Shown here one piece after another: positions 45,848 through 58,769 of a stretch of DNA of 64,000 bases. The notes beneath the pieces are model-generated. The model was not told where the DNA came from. It searched no databases and saw nothing but the letters and a program-made list of their open reading frames with translations. The stretch lies in assembly GCF_027580225.2 (NCBI RefSeq), contig NC_073361.2, positions 19,415,001 through 19,479,000 on the forward strand. The letters are read 5' to 3'. The stretch is from Misgurnus anguillicaudatus. Taxonomy: Eukaryota; Chordata; Actinopteri; Cypriniformes; Cobitidae. A program made the position numbers and the translations under genes. Position 1 is the stretch's first letter. Each line of letters begins with the position of its first letter.

Positions 45848-46523
45848 ACCTTTTATCGAACCTCAATTCTGATGTGGCCAGTCTTCATGAAAATTTGTTT
45901 GGTTTGATGGCTGCTGTTGGATCTGTCAATACCTGTACAAGTTAATCGCTTCATTGAGATTTACTGGACGTAGCATCCAACTACTAAAGATGTACACGAT
46001 GTGCTGCCAATACTTGATTGTTTTGGGATGAATTTTTTGAATGACACGTAGGAACAACTTTGTTAGCCCATAATTTTAAAGTTAAGTGACAGAATTTTAA
46101 ACAATTTAAAACAGTTTCTTGGAGGTCCTATTCTCACCCTCATTATAAAGCTGAACGCCGGGCAAAACATTTTTTTTCATGAGAAAATATCTGCCGGATA
46201 CTGGGGCTGCTATGCAAAATACTATGAGATTAAATAGTCAATGAAACGTGATAAATTGTGGTGGCATTCTGGCCTAGCAGCCTAAGTCCGGCCGGTCAAT
46301 ATAAAATTGGACTTGTGCTGCATGTTCACTTTAAATCAAATGAGCCTATATGCAACACCATTCTTGTTTCTTTATAAGACCTTCTACACTAGACAATTTT
46401 TAAATCTTAACCAATTTTAATCCATGGTGACCACAGATAGACATTTTTATATTATTTTTAACATCATAATACTCTGAAAGACAATTTAACCAGACTGCAA
46501 GAACATCTGCTGACTGTATCAAC
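45848..46523. other. Sequence without a recognised gene
   Basis: No coding region or clear element boundary was found. Confidence 0.4.
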
Positions 46524-46659
46524 TAGTGATGCACCGAAATAAAATTTCTAGGCCTAAACCAATACCGGAAATTCTGGATGCACGTTTCCGAAAATGAAAA
46601 GACTAAAACAAAATTTTCCCGAAAACTTTCCCGGCAGCTGAAATTGCGTTGCATCCCTA
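46524..46659. mobile_element. Very short hAT-like element (136 bp)
   Basis: TAGTGATGCACCGAAAT at the left and TTGCATCCCTA at the right are related to the termini of the 5454-6183 family, including the sub-terminal CCGAAA motif. No exact duplication is preserved. Confidence 0.6.
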
Positions 46660-46747
46660 AATCTACTTTCGTGACATGGGATTGAGGTTTGGGATTGGGA
46701 GGCTCAGATGCGATCTTGAGTAGTGAAATAATCGTAATGAAACCACA

Positions 46748-47060
46748 CAACTGAGGATTTTTTTTTTTGGACAAAATATTGATTGCGAAAAGCCTCAAAT
46801 CGGGCTGTGGCCAGCTTTAATTGGAAGTTTACTTAATCTGTTTGCATTGGCTTAAATGAAAATGGACTAACAAGGACACATTGGGCATTTGCTGTAGTAA
46901 TTTTTGTTTCAACTGAGGATTTTTTGGACAAAATATTGATTGCAACAAGCCTCGAATCTGGCTGTAGCCAGCCTAAATTGAAAGTTAACTTATTCCTTTT
47001 TTATTGGCTTAAATGAAAGTGGACTAACAAGGGGACACTGTGCATTTAGTTTTTTTTTTT
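46748..47060 (+). repeat. Tandem duplication, two units of about 160 bp
   Basis: Units start with CAACTGAGGATTTTTT at 46748 and 46910 (period 162). Each continues with GGACAAAATATTGATTGC, an AAGCCTC-AAT motif and GGCTTAAATGAAA-TGGACT. The units have diverged by point changes. Confidence 0.88.
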
Positions 47061-47689
47061 AATTATTGGGGTCTTCTAAAAAAATAGAAATAGACGGTAC
47101 CGTTTCTGAACGCTTTAACAGCATTAAAATCAATACATTGTTTGAACACTCGTGCAGTAATCAGTTAGCATAACTAAACGAATTTGTTTCGGGTGTGCAT
47201 TTCACATTTGTTGCCATGTAAGTCAGTGTTCCGTAGCTAAGAACTGGCAAAATGATACAGCAAACAAAACTACCCTTAATTTATTTCAATGGGTATGTGG
47301 TAGAACTTAGTTTGTATTGTCTTGGCAAGCAGTTTACAAATGTGTGGATTCGTGTAATTTCCAGAGCCCTGCTAACTTGCTTGTGGTGAGAATTATTGTA
47401 ACTGGTTTGAGCTGAAAGCCTACTGCAGTTCGACCAAAAGAGTGTGAATGTTTGCTGACCCAAAATTTACATTCTAATTTTAGGCCTTTTGAAATGACCT
47501 GAAATGAGCGGTTCTGAATCGCTTTTGCACCTTTTGATCTTCCGTTTTCATATGCTGAACTCTGACCTACTCACTCTTTTTACCCGTTTTACTTATTTGC
47601 AAAACTTTGAATTGTACTAGCTTACGAATGTCAGGTTATTGACTGAAACTTGCTCATTTAGGCAATTATGGCATTTTATGTGCCCCATA
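47061..47689. other. Sequence without a recognised gene
   Basis: No supported coding region or repeat boundary. Confidence 0.35.
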
Positions 47690-47875
47690 GCACCTATGTA
47701 GTACCTGTGTAAACCCTATTGTGCTATATAGAACCATATCTGGTGCTGGTGCTATATCACCCCAATATGATTCTTCATAAGTGCTTTATTGGTGCTATAT
47801 AGCACTAAAATGGTTCCCTTATGATTATGAGCTTTTAGTGCTATTTAGCACCAATATTTTTTTGAGTGTAGCTGA
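47690..47875 (+). repeat. Small repeat with GTGCTATATAGCAC palindromes
   Basis: Several imperfect copies of TGGTGCTATATAGCACTAAA occur, separated by TGGTTCCCTTATG-like spacers, ending TTTTTTTGAGTGTAG. The form is that of a small fish tandem repeat. Confidence 0.7.
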
Positions 47876-48023
47876 ATACAATAAAATTTTCCAACGAATC
47901 CAACCAATTTTAGTTTGCTCAATGTGGATATTTTATGACTTTATGGCTGATGTTCAAACCTTTATTTATTTTTTGCTGGCATGTTTAAGGAGACGAGGAT
48001 GTTGGTGCCTAACTTCGTATTTT

Positions 48024-48330
48024 CCCATAGGCTATAAAAAATATGGACGTAGTGTCTGTGACGTCACTCATAGGTTTGTGAAGAGCTTTTTTGAAGCCAA
48101 TAGTAGGCGGTGCCTGCCGTCGCCATTTTGTCTGCACGTCACTGGGAATTACTCGTGGATAACCGAAAATGGGTAAAGAGGCATTTTAACATTGGGGTGT
48201 ATGAGAATTGACTCCCTTTTGGAGCCAGCCTCTAGAGGCCAGTTAATGAATTGCAATTTAAGTCACTTCCGTATTGGCTTCATCAGAGAGATCGGAAGGT
48301 TACCCCTCATTTTCCCCATGATATGATTAA
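48024..48330 (+). repeat. Interspersed repeat of unknown class
   Basis: Landmarks AAATATGGACGTAGTGTCTG, GAAGCCAATAGTAGGCGGTG and TGACTCCCTTTTGGAGCCAG match a repeat I remember as frequent in cyprinid genomes. The open frame at 47781-48176 overlaps it and is not a gene. Confidence 0.6.
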
Positions 48331-49601
48331 ATTATTTCTTCATAAAACCATACAGGTATGAAAGAGCCTTCATCCATGGGTCTAAGAATAAAGGCAGTGA
48401 CATTGTAACTGGCCCCCTCACAGATTGTCCTTTTGAAGTTTCCTCTACATATTTTTCTGGTTGACGGATCAGAGCAACTAAGCAGAAATTAAACCAAGCA
48501 TCAAAGCACTGTTGCTTTTGTATGTCAGAATGTTCATCATCCTTAAAAAAACGCATAAAAACACAGTACATTTGAGTAATTTCCTTTAGTGTGAAACACT
48601 GGAAGCTTGCCATAGATTTGACTACTCGCATCCCAATACAAAATGTTTGATATTTTCCAAGATATATAGAACAGCTGGACATAAATGAATAAATGCAATA
48701 AGTTAAAACAACAGCCATGCAAAATTATTCGTGTTTAAAGGTGCTCAACTGCAGATCACGTACCACATAAAATATATCTGGCAGAAGTGCTGTAATTAGA
48801 ATTAAAATTTGATTTGACATTTCATATAACACTTCAAGATTATGTACAGTTAAATATTATTTTCTGGCCCTACAGTAGGAGCTTATGGGATTCCTGAGCA
48901 CCAACTGTGAGGCGCTTTCATTTTGTTCTTCCGTAAACACGGACTCCTGAAGGATGAGACACGCTCAATTTAGCAAAGTGAGCGTTCCCCCATTCCCTTC
49001 AAGAAACATCTCCCATTGTGTTGCCACTCCTAGAATTAGTCCATGAAGGTACTGCAAACTTTCCATAATTTCATTTTCCAGTGCCTAGATGTGCAAAAAC
49101 CCATATGTGGGTTTACAAAAACTGCAGAAACTTTTACTTACAAAATAAGGTTCCCCCAAAGTCTGGTCTTCATTTAGCAAGGGCAATTTCTCGCGAAAAA
49201 GGCTCAGGGATGCAAACAATCAATCAATTGCACGTTTTGTGCTCTGAACGGTGGGCCTACCGCAGCTTTGCCTAACAGTATAAAATGTAGGCATATGTGT
49301 TGACTGGGAACCATCATCAGGACTGTGGATATGATTTAGTGTTACGCTTCAGTGCAGCTCAGTACTGATTCTGAAGACTTTGGAATCAAGTGAATGCAGA
49401 ACTATTTTTGTTTCCTAAGCTCATATGCAAAAGTGAGTTAGGGGTGGAATTTTACAATTTTCTTTTCAGATAATCATATTTTGTACAATTCACTTCGTAC
49501 ACATTTATACATGCCAATAAGCCAATCCTGAAAGTTTGTATGAATTCTTGAGATCAGGCTGAATAGACAATTGCAATTTAGATTTGAGTCATGTAAAGCG
49601 T
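48331..49601. other. Mostly unique sequence
   Basis: No gene is recognised; minus-strand frames here lack domains or splice context. Confidence 0.35.
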
Positions 49602-50219
49602 ACGGGTGATTCTTGCGAAATTAGACTTATGAGGTATCATGAAACATTTTGATAAAGTAAATCCGAGTATCAAAATAAGAAGCATACAGTTACAAACATC
49701 TCCATGTACTATTTTGCACATTATTTCAAATGACATCATAAGGGGAAAAATTTCATTACCGCAACGCGTCCATGACTGGATTTGGGTTATCTGACATGGA
49801 AATATTTATAATTAAAAAATCTAAAAAATTAAGTTTCAGTGCATGTTATACTATAAACATTTACAGTAAAGAAACATGTGGTATTTGGTGATCATTGGTA
49901 AATGTAGAGACGATAACATAATTGACTGTGACACTCAAGATGGCTACCAGGTAAGCAGTTCTTATTTTTTCTGTCCAGATAAGTTGAAATTTTGTTTGTC
50001 ATAGTGCCTACAGTAGACAACTTAGTTTTCATTACCGAACATGAGTTTATAAATGCATATATTTAATGCGGTAATGATAATTTTTGATAATGATAATCTA
50101 AAAAAATGTAAATAATGGTTATTATAATGGACCTTAATCTTATATGTGCAAAAAATAGGCACTTTAAAAAAAATCAGATGCTGGACACCTAAGTCTGGAT
50201 TTCGTAAGAATCACCCGTA
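49602..50219 (+). mobile_element. GGGTGATTCT-type inverted-repeat element, complete copy (618 bp)
   Basis: The ends are ACGGGTGATTCTTGCGAAAT and, inverted, ACGGGTGATTCTTACGAAAT, flanked by T on the left and T on the right (possible TA-type duplication). It contains AAGATGGCTACCAGGTAAGC near 49938, shared with the diverged copy at 30417-31280. No transposase frame exists. Confidence 0.85.
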
Positions 50220-50270
50220 TTTGTTTACCAATCGAATTTGCAACATTTAGCAATAGTCCTGCTGTTCACA

Positions 50271-50931
50271 TTAAAGGACAAGTTCGGTATTTTACATGTA
50301 AAGCCCTGTTTTCAGATTATTTATGATGAAATAGAATGGTTTTGACTGAAATTTCAACGTATGCGGCTGCCACGAGACTTTTCGGGTGCTTATTGTATCA
50401 CCTTCCACCTCTACATTGGCTGAATAGGTGCACTTGAACAATCCTAAATTAAACTTTCATTTACAAAGACGTGAAACTCACAGAGTGGTCAGGGGTGTTC
50501 GCTGTAAAAGATGCTTTCCAATAGGTGTTTTAACATTTGTTGTAAACTTGTGGACCTATTTTTCCAAACGCCTCACACCCGTATATTCTTTAGTTGAGAG
50601 CTTGAATAATAAACACTCCAGCCCAGTTGCCAATTGCAAAAATACAAACAAGGTTCCCTGCGCGGAGTAATACCTTACCTCACAGGACATCTAATACAAG
50701 TCAATGGAGTTGACAAAAACTACGATAAAACCTGTTGGAATGCATATTTTGCAGCGATTTTTGTGTAAGCATATCAGTGAACACCCCTGACCACTCGGTG
50801 AGTTTCACGTCTTTGTAAACGAAAGTTAAATGCATTTTAGGAAGGATTGTTCCAGTGCACCTATGACATGAAACATGAAAACAAATCTGAAAACGCGGCT
50901 TTAAGTGTAAAATACCGAACTTGTCCTTTAA
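50271..50931. mobile_element. TTAA-type fold-back element, copy B
   Basis: Same family as 3472-4269. TTAA is intact at both ends (50271-50274 and 50928-50931). The arms carry AAAGGACAAGTTCGGTATTT and CAGGGGTGTTC blocks; this copy is about 135 bp shorter than copy A, with deletions in the loop and right arm. Confidence 0.9.
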
Positions 50932-53114
50932 ACCATTTATCTAGATTTTTGCGTAAAAGTAACGTAAAGCAATCCTGCCTGCTTTTATACCCCCATCCAC
51001 AAGTCATAATACTGTACTCTACAAGATCACCCGTCACTAAGCAGTGGCAAGATGCCTTTATAAATCTTTGCTCTTTGCCACTTGTATGCGGAAGCTCCTG
51101 ACAAGCCCCATTGTTTGCAGAAGATCCCAAAGATATCGCCTCAAGCATTAGAACCTTCTATCAACAATAAACACTACATGCTTGTCTAAAGATGGCGATC
51201 CCCTCAGGCCAAAGGGAAAGGTAGTGTCCGTTCCTTAAACATCATACATCTTCACATGACAAGCCAACTGACTTTCTGCTCCATAATAGGACTGAACACC
51301 ACAGCTGGAGAGGTGCCTAGCAAAGGGGAGTGTCTGCCTCCTTAATTTTAAAATGTCAGGTTTATCGGTCCAATTTCACATACTTTAGACTGTGTATATT
51401 TTCTTAACACTGGTGTGTGTATATTCATGTATCCTGTAGGGCCTCTGATGGGCAGTGTTAAATTCTGGTTTATCTTATCTTGTGAGTGTTTTGAGAGTGT
51501 TGGATCCATTCAGGAACTCCCTGTAGAAGCCTAGAGCAAACATTCCAGGGAAAATGCAAGCCGTGAATCCTGAGAAAACCATTCACCGCCTTGACGCGTC
51601 ATTGCTCATCTCATCTTGACTTGGCTATTCTGTTTACCAATTGTAAATCGCAAGTGGCATCATGGGTTAAAAGTACTCTTTGGTCCGTTTAGGCTGTCAG
51701 GTAAATGAAATTCGTATGATTTAATCACATTTTCGCACTTAACTTAGTATAAACTGGTGTCTTTACTTGACAGTCTAAGAACTTGTATTGAGAGTAGATT
51801 TGTATAACATCATAACAATGTAGAAGGTAGTCAATGTAGTCTTCAAGTATTAACAATGGCCAAGCTGTGTAGCATTGACAGACTAATGGTATGTTGGAAA
51901 ATATGAGCTCCGTGTGACGTGTTAAAAATAGCGGTGGTTTATGCAGCATACCATCAGCTTTCTAGACAGATGTTAAGAAGGTGTTGATAAATGAAGACCT
52001 TGTCTGTTTGACATCCTTTTTCCTTTACCACTTCACAGCCTGAGCCCACAACACCTCAGGACCATTGTCTTCCCACCATTCAACAGGGCAGAGAGATTAG
52101 CAACTTAGTAATAGATACAGTAGTTTTTCCATGTTAGTTGTGCTAGATTGGAATCTTTACCCATCATATATTACACAGTCCTTTGTAAAATCACCTGTCA
52201 ACTCTGACTGTCTCAAGCACAGACTTGTGGCTGAAATTGGTTCAGATAATGTAATCCAGTCTTAAATCTCAGACGCACTGCCTGAAAAGCTTAGCCACTT
52301 GTCGGTGATTTATTTTTCCTCTTTAGATTCTTAGAATATTTCTGTTTCCTAAAATGCCTATTAAGCTGCTATTTATTGTACTTTTTACTGAAATGCACAT
52401 GTTGAGAAATAGCACATCTGTTGACCAACAGATGTGAGGATCTGAATTTCTACTGCGCTGCGAGAGAAAATCATTATTGCACGTTTTCGAACACAAACAT
52501 CGCTTTTCTGATAAAGGTCACGGTTACTAAATTGTATGAATATAAAGCAGAAAAGTAAAGTTTGCCACATCCTTTCTTACTGTGATCCCTGGGGTTATTT
52601 TCTCACTAAAATGAGATTCTGTCAACCCCTGATCTGATTGCTTTCTTAAAGACAGTGAGTGGCCAGAACAAACTTGCAAATTATGTATGGTATGTGTTGA
52701 CTTCGTAATGAAGTTTAAGAATATTTTTGACATTACAGCATGTCGACAGATAATTTACAGCGATCTGCTTTGAAAACTTCCTGACATTGAAGTTAGTAGT
52801 CCCTCTCACACATACAAGTCGTTTCTCAATGTCAAGGAAGTATCCTCGGAAGCCAGAATTTCGAGGTACACATTTGTTTACAAATACAACACTGCGCTCG
52901 ACGTGCAGCATTTTTGAGGTAACTCATCGAGTTTACTGCTATTTTGGTACTAATGTGTAAGTTATGTCATACTGGTAAAAAGATGAAACGCCACTGCATG
53001 TGTGAACCGCACATTGTATTTACTGGTAAATTAATTCTGGTAAATTTATGGTAATTTACCAGAATTACTGTTTGAAAGAGGCTAATATCATTGAAAACAC
53101 TACAAAGTCTGTTC
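50932..53114. other. Unique sequence without a recognised gene
   Basis: Few repeats are visible. No exon with a recognisable domain was found on either strand. Confidence 0.4.
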
Positions 53115-53240
53115 TTGTTACTCAACTGGTAAAGCATAGCGCTTACAATGCCAAGGCCACAGATTCAATCCCAGGTCACACATATCCTGATTAAAAGAGA
53201 TGCATTGAATTCACTGAGGAGCAAATTCGTAAATGTTGAC
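53115..53240 (+). repeat. Decayed tRNA-derived SINE
   Basis: ACTCAACTGGTAAAGCATAG (A-box region), CAATGCCAAGGCCACAGATT and the B-box-like GATTCAATCCCAGG are followed by ACACATATCCTGATTAAAAG and GCATTGAATTCACTG, the usual order in a cyprinid tRNA-derived SINE. Confidence 0.7.
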
Positions 53241-56200
53241 ACTGAAAATCAATGCTCTTGATTAAACTAATAAAAATAATTAGTAGTGATATTGTGGTCT
53301 AGAACTCAGATGCAACAGCCGCTAAACCCAACCTCTGTCAAAAATGACAATATTAACTGTATGATTTTTGCACATATTATATGCACAGCACCCCTGGTAT
53401 GTGGTTCAGTTTCTTTTTTTCCTTTTGAATTCTGGCTTGCATTATTTGCAGTGTTTTTACAACTGGAGGTTGTAACACCTTAGAGGGTGCATGCACTTAG
53501 AGGGTTTTGCAGCGAAATGGGCGTTTCGCATCGTACCCGGCAAGCGACTAAATCGCAGCGCGGCAACATCTTTTGTCGTGTTGTGGTAGCGTTTTGTGCA
53601 GCATTTAGTTCATATGTGTTATCTTTAACGCCATGTCCTTCACCTGTGTAACCGCCCCCGTTTTGCAGCTTTCCTCATGTCTTCTATTGACAATGAACTA
53701 CACGTGCCATGTGAAATGCCCATAAGAAATCAAAGTTGTTAAATACCAATGAAATGACTAGTGAAATTTGTGACAATAGGGAATTTCAATTACTGACTTT
53801 GACTTTTTTGTACATTAGCATTTTTTATTAATTATGTTAGGTTCAGTAATTTCACTTTGATGCCAGACGCACTTGGAGGGTTTTGCATCTGAACTCTTAA
53901 CATTTTTTGCAACCCCACCAACTTTAGTACTTGGTACACTACGGCACAAGAAAATAATGTGTGTGTGTCTCTTTGCTTTTCAGAAGCCCCTCATTTGTCT
54001 TGACATTTTCAGTGAGGAGGTTCCCATGTTTACTTGTCTTTGCACAAACATTCAACTTTTATGGTCTGTTGAACACATCTCTTCTATAATTTCAGCACCA
54101 GGCCTCCTGTACTTCTAAAGTCTCCCATCTCCATTACTTGCAGTGACCCACACTAAAACGAAACAAAGCTTGTCTTCTGCCCCCATTTGGGTCAGCATTG
54201 CGGTTCCTGTACCAAATACTGCCGGATAATGTTTTGCTTTGCCAGTAATAAGCAATGACATTCAGAGAGGGGTCTGCACTTTGCCATGGCAAAAGGTGAG
54301 ATCATTCGTTTTAATGTCTAACATGTTGGACAACAGGGAACAAATACAAAATGAAGGATTTTTTTAGGATGAAGAGTGAACTTAACACACTTAAAAAAAA
54401 CTGGCCTTATTTTCTTTTCAGTTTTTATTGGCAACCCTTAAGGGGACATCAAATGGTGAGGAATGTTCATCATGTGCTTCATGTTAAATGTTGTTAGATC
54501 TCCTCAGTTGATGTCTGAGTTAGACAAAACACACTAGAATTTGACAGGTAATGTCTTAATTTGTTTTGAGGGTGTTATGTGTATCAGATTGAAATAAAAC
54601 AATCTCGATTTGGAGAGCTGGGACTGTCTTATCAACAAGCATGTGTTGCTGTACCAATGCAAGGTCAAAGGTCAATGCAATTTTCGCAACTCTGGGAATG
54701 CATGAAGATCGTGAAGTCATTTTGTAACCACAACCCACTGACCTACTGGTGAAATACGAACCCGAAAAACACCACTATAGTATATGAAAGACCTTGTTAG
54801 GACTCTGCTTCATTGCAAAGGCACATGCAGTTCTACATGGAGCCCAGTTAATGATCATTATGGTCCTTTACAGATATTCCCTTTGTTTAAAGTTGCATCC
54901 ACATGACAATTGACTCCACCAGCTTGGCTTTGATGTTGCCTAACCATATGTGTTGGGTTGCCTTTTTCTTTCCACACCAGTGCTAAAATCTGCCAATGAT
55001 TGAGTATATTGGCCCTGTCAGTCAACGGCAGAGCATTGTATTACTCTTCTGCTGATTCATGCTTTGGCATGATAGATTTAAAAGGTGGGAGAGTTGTGTG
55101 CCTGCAGCTAGATAAGGGAAGTTGGATCTAGTATTTGGTCTGAATTGTATTGGCAGCAACTGCTGATGGGCGGAGTTGATCGGCAAGGTGTTTGGAGATG
55201 TTTAGTAAGGGATAGACTTTCACATAAGGGTGCGTTATCTATCTAAAGGGGATGAAGGCTGGTCTGGAACTTTGCTTGCTGTCTGTAGAATCCTTGCATC
55301 GAAGTGCAAAACATGTATCTAGTGCTTATGTATTTGACTGATTGTTTCCTCAATGTTGTGCATTAGTGTAACTGATGTCCAAATAATTACTAGCATGTTG
55401 CAAAAAAAGATTGTAAATCTAAAGTTCTCTCTGCGCTCTTGGATTCTGAGTTGGGTGGCCCATCTGTAGGCTTCAGCAAACAGGATGTGAATGACAAAAA
55501 AATCAGCTGCATTATACAGTACTGAGATATGAAACTACTGACAGTGCTGTGCTTTCATTTGCTTGAAATTCTGATCTGTGTGGGTGGCAGAAAGTCTTAT
55601 TCTTGGCCTCAACAACCCTTGTGCACAAGCAGTACTGTGACTTAAAGATCTTTCACTGGAAAGACATTGTCAGATACACGTTGACTCATTTAAAGCAGGC
55701 TAATAGACTTTCATTTTTTATATTTTCAAAGCTTCTTTTGTTTCCTTCATATTGTTCATCATAGGTCATTCAACTAAGACTACTCCTCACCAGGTGCTCC
55801 ACAGAAAGCTGTAATTTGTTATTTAGAGAGAGCTGCACAAATGGGCTTAGTTGCAACTAGGATGAGCATTTGAAGCCCCTTTTCGTCCTTGGAAGAGCAT
55901 AAAATAAACATGCATCTCATATTCTGTGTTAGGGTTAAACTGTAAACCGCAGTTGATGAACATCTTGAATTCTTTATTGTTGTCATCTTTTGTGTGTTAC
56001 TGAGTTTATTTGGGAAGGCATTTTCGGTTTAGACTTACTGTATGTTTGCAGACATTTATGTCTAGACAGTTTAAGTTTTTATACTGCAAGTTCACCACTG
56101 AAGTTGCTGTACAGTATAGACACAATGGTGCACACAATCTTTCTTTATACTTTACAGTATATGAAGGGCAACTTGTTACAGCTTATTAGACAGCTTGCTT

Positions 56201-57779
56201 TTATTCTCAAACTGTAATGACCCAACAGATTGGTGACCTGATGTTCTGAACTCTCCCCCACTCATGATGGGATGGACAATAAACCACAGCTGGACATACT
56301 AAATTCAGTATGGTTTCCCCTCAACTCTGTGGTGAATCAATGTCCGGTATGAATAGGCACTAACCCCAATTTTGGCCTGCTTGATTCCATTGAGTCTTTG
56401 GCACTGTGTCCAAACATGCAGATTCGGAATCAGCTCTCCACATCAACAAGACGAATTCACCTGGAAAGCAAGTGTTCTGGCTGACTGCAATCTACAAGAG
56501 AATGAAAGCAAAATAGGGTGATAGTAGGCAGGACAGGAAGAAAAGGTAGATTTATCTGTTCTTCACTGTATGGATGAAGACACTGGGCATCAAGATGTCT
56601 TTTAGAGGAAGTGGGCTTGTAAAACAAGTGAGATTTTATACGGTCTACTCGTTTTCTGTTTTTTTTAAAGCGTGGAATCTGTTCCAAAATGTTGATGGAA
56701 GGGGACAACATTACAATAGAGGTATAAATGGGTCCAAGTTTCCCAGTATAATTTGTAAAAAAACACTTGTATATGTTGCTCCACTTGAAATGTCGGGTTT
56801 GCAGTGAAGAGTGGTTTTTGAATGCATGGTCTCAATTTTGTGACTCTGAGCATTAGTCATTTTTCCAAATTCCCATCACAAGTAATCATACGTGTATTTG
56901 AGACGCACACTACCTCCAGATTTCTCAGTTGACCACTTGCAATCCAGTCACCCAGTCAAATGCAGGGTGTAAAACAGGGCTGTTAAGAGCTACCCGTCAA
57001 ATTGTCTCGTGAACACCCAAACTGCTAATTAGAGCTGATAAACGTCCTTCAGTCCAGAATAAAGGACTGAGTTTTGGCTCTGTGCAGCAGGGGTTAGGCC
57101 AGACAGTTCTTGCTTTATGCATATGCAAGCACATCCTGAGAAAGAAGCTTGGCTGAGCATCAGGGGAGCACTACAAAAGATTGGTGTTTGACAAGAGGCT
57201 GAGCTCCCCACCAGCCAGGAGGGTTACAAAGTGGAACCGAGGGCCTCGGTTATGTTTGCTTAGATTTAAAGCTGTTCTCTAAAGCACTGTTTACATTTCA
57301 TTCACTTGCACAGCTGAAAAGTACATAGCTTCAATTTTACCTTTCACTTCCACTCTCATTGCATTTTCTTTCTTTTTGACTCTGAAAGTTGTATTCTGCC
57401 ATTTGGTCAAAGAATGTGTACCAGAGGAAATGATGTGGTCTAATGGGATTATTAGTTGGTTTGTTCTGCTGGCCGCTCTCACAGGCAAGATCACCACTGT
57501 GTGCTTGTTTTTGCAGAGAGATGGAGAAAGGGTTTTCTTGGATTGCCTGTTCGGCTGGTAACACCACGCTTCAATGGACAGTTGGCCATGTATGTTATTT
57601 TGACAGTTTTTGGAGGGTTGACGTTGTGTAAATAAACTTCAGACAAGAATACCAGATGTTATGACAACTATAAAAGATTTTGGTTTCAGTGAGGCAGAAA
57701 TGGATTTTAATTTGCGTTTTGTCAAATGTGTTTTAGGTTCAGGTTACATCACGCATTCTTTCAGATTTATTTTTCACGC
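53241..57779. other. Longest stretch of unique sequence in the window
   Basis: Over about 4.5 kb I recognise no mobile element and no exon. Several parts are high-complexity. It may be intronic or intergenic sequence of a host gene lying outside the window. Confidence 0.4.
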
Positions 57780-58050
57780 TAGGGGTGGGCAATAAATCGC
57801 GTACGATTCTCATGCGTATCTCATCGGTAAAGCCGGATTCTTGATTAGTAGTAAATTGCCATCACCTGCTTTCAAATGGAGCGGCATTTACTACACAGAG
57901 TCGTATTTCACTGAGAAGCTAGGCAAAATTGCTTTCATAATTGTGGACAAAATGCCTCTAATAATGCGATTTTGCCAAGCTTCTCTGGGAAAACAACTGT
58001 GTGGTAAATGCCGCTCCATCTGAAAGCAGGTGATGGCAAGTACTATTTCA
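57780..58050 (+). mobile_element. Partial hAT-like element with a long hairpin
   Basis: TAGGGGTGGGCAATAAATCG is a hAT-like start. It is followed by an inverted pair about 75 bp long: TTGCCATCACCTGCTTTCAA through AGAAGCTAGGCAAAATTG is mirrored by CGATTTTGCCAAGCTTCTCT through GAAAGCAGGTGATGGCAAG (57857-58038). The right terminus is not seen. Confidence 0.7.
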
Positions 58051-58433
58051 CGCAATATGTTATTACACTAAATCCGCATGGATGTTTTCAGTGGAAGATC
58101 TATGAACAGAAGTCACATTGCCTAGATAAACCTAGTGCAGGTTGGGCATTTGTTCCTTGGGTTGTGTACATACTTGGTCAGTTGTTTTTTTAATGATTTG
58201 ATAGAGCATTTAATTTTTTCATAATCTGATATCTAATATGCATTTGAGACTGATAACTCGATCGCTTCTCAATTCATCTGCTTGTTTATGTTGTACTTTT
58301 AACTTCCATGCAAAAAAAATGTACAATACATGCAAATTGTGTTCCTGTTGCTCTGTTTGTGGAGCATTGGGTTAGCAGTGCAAAGATTTCAAACGGGAAC
58401 ACACAATGATCAAATGTTTACGTTTAATCCCAC

Positions 58434-58693
58434 ACTGTAAAAATTCCTTGTTGCACTTAAATGTTTAAGTTTAAACAACTTGAATTAAGGCACTTAAATG
58501 TTTTGACTATTTAGAAGTTGCTAAAATATAAAAAATTATATGGGTGGCATATAATATGTAGACTTGCTGTAACTTAAGCACATTCAACTTTGTTCTACCA
58601 ACCCTTCACTAGTCAAGAAAGTTGATGACTTGTCAAATTGTTTAAATTGTTCAAACTTAAAAATGTATGTGCAGAAGAACTTTTTACCGTGAT
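58434..58693. mobile_element. Miniature element with CACTGTAAAAA ends
   Basis: The left end CACTGTAAAAATTCCTTGTT and the decayed right end CTTTTTACCGTG are inverted relatives. The sub-terminal TTTAAGTTTAAACAACTT is mirrored by ATTGTTCAAACTTAAAAA. Confidence 0.65.
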
Positions 58694-58769
58694 GTTGTTT
58701 TGGATAAATGAGCAAAATGCATAAATGGAAATGCAATAATGGTTTGGAATCATCACACAACTAACCTGG

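Noticed and set aside
47781..48176. Open frame of 131 codons
   Set aside because: It spans a small tandem repeat and part of an interspersed repeat; no domain was seen.
53115..53240. Functional tRNA gene
   Set aside because: The A and B boxes are decayed, no cloverleaf closes, and the downstream text is SINE tail.
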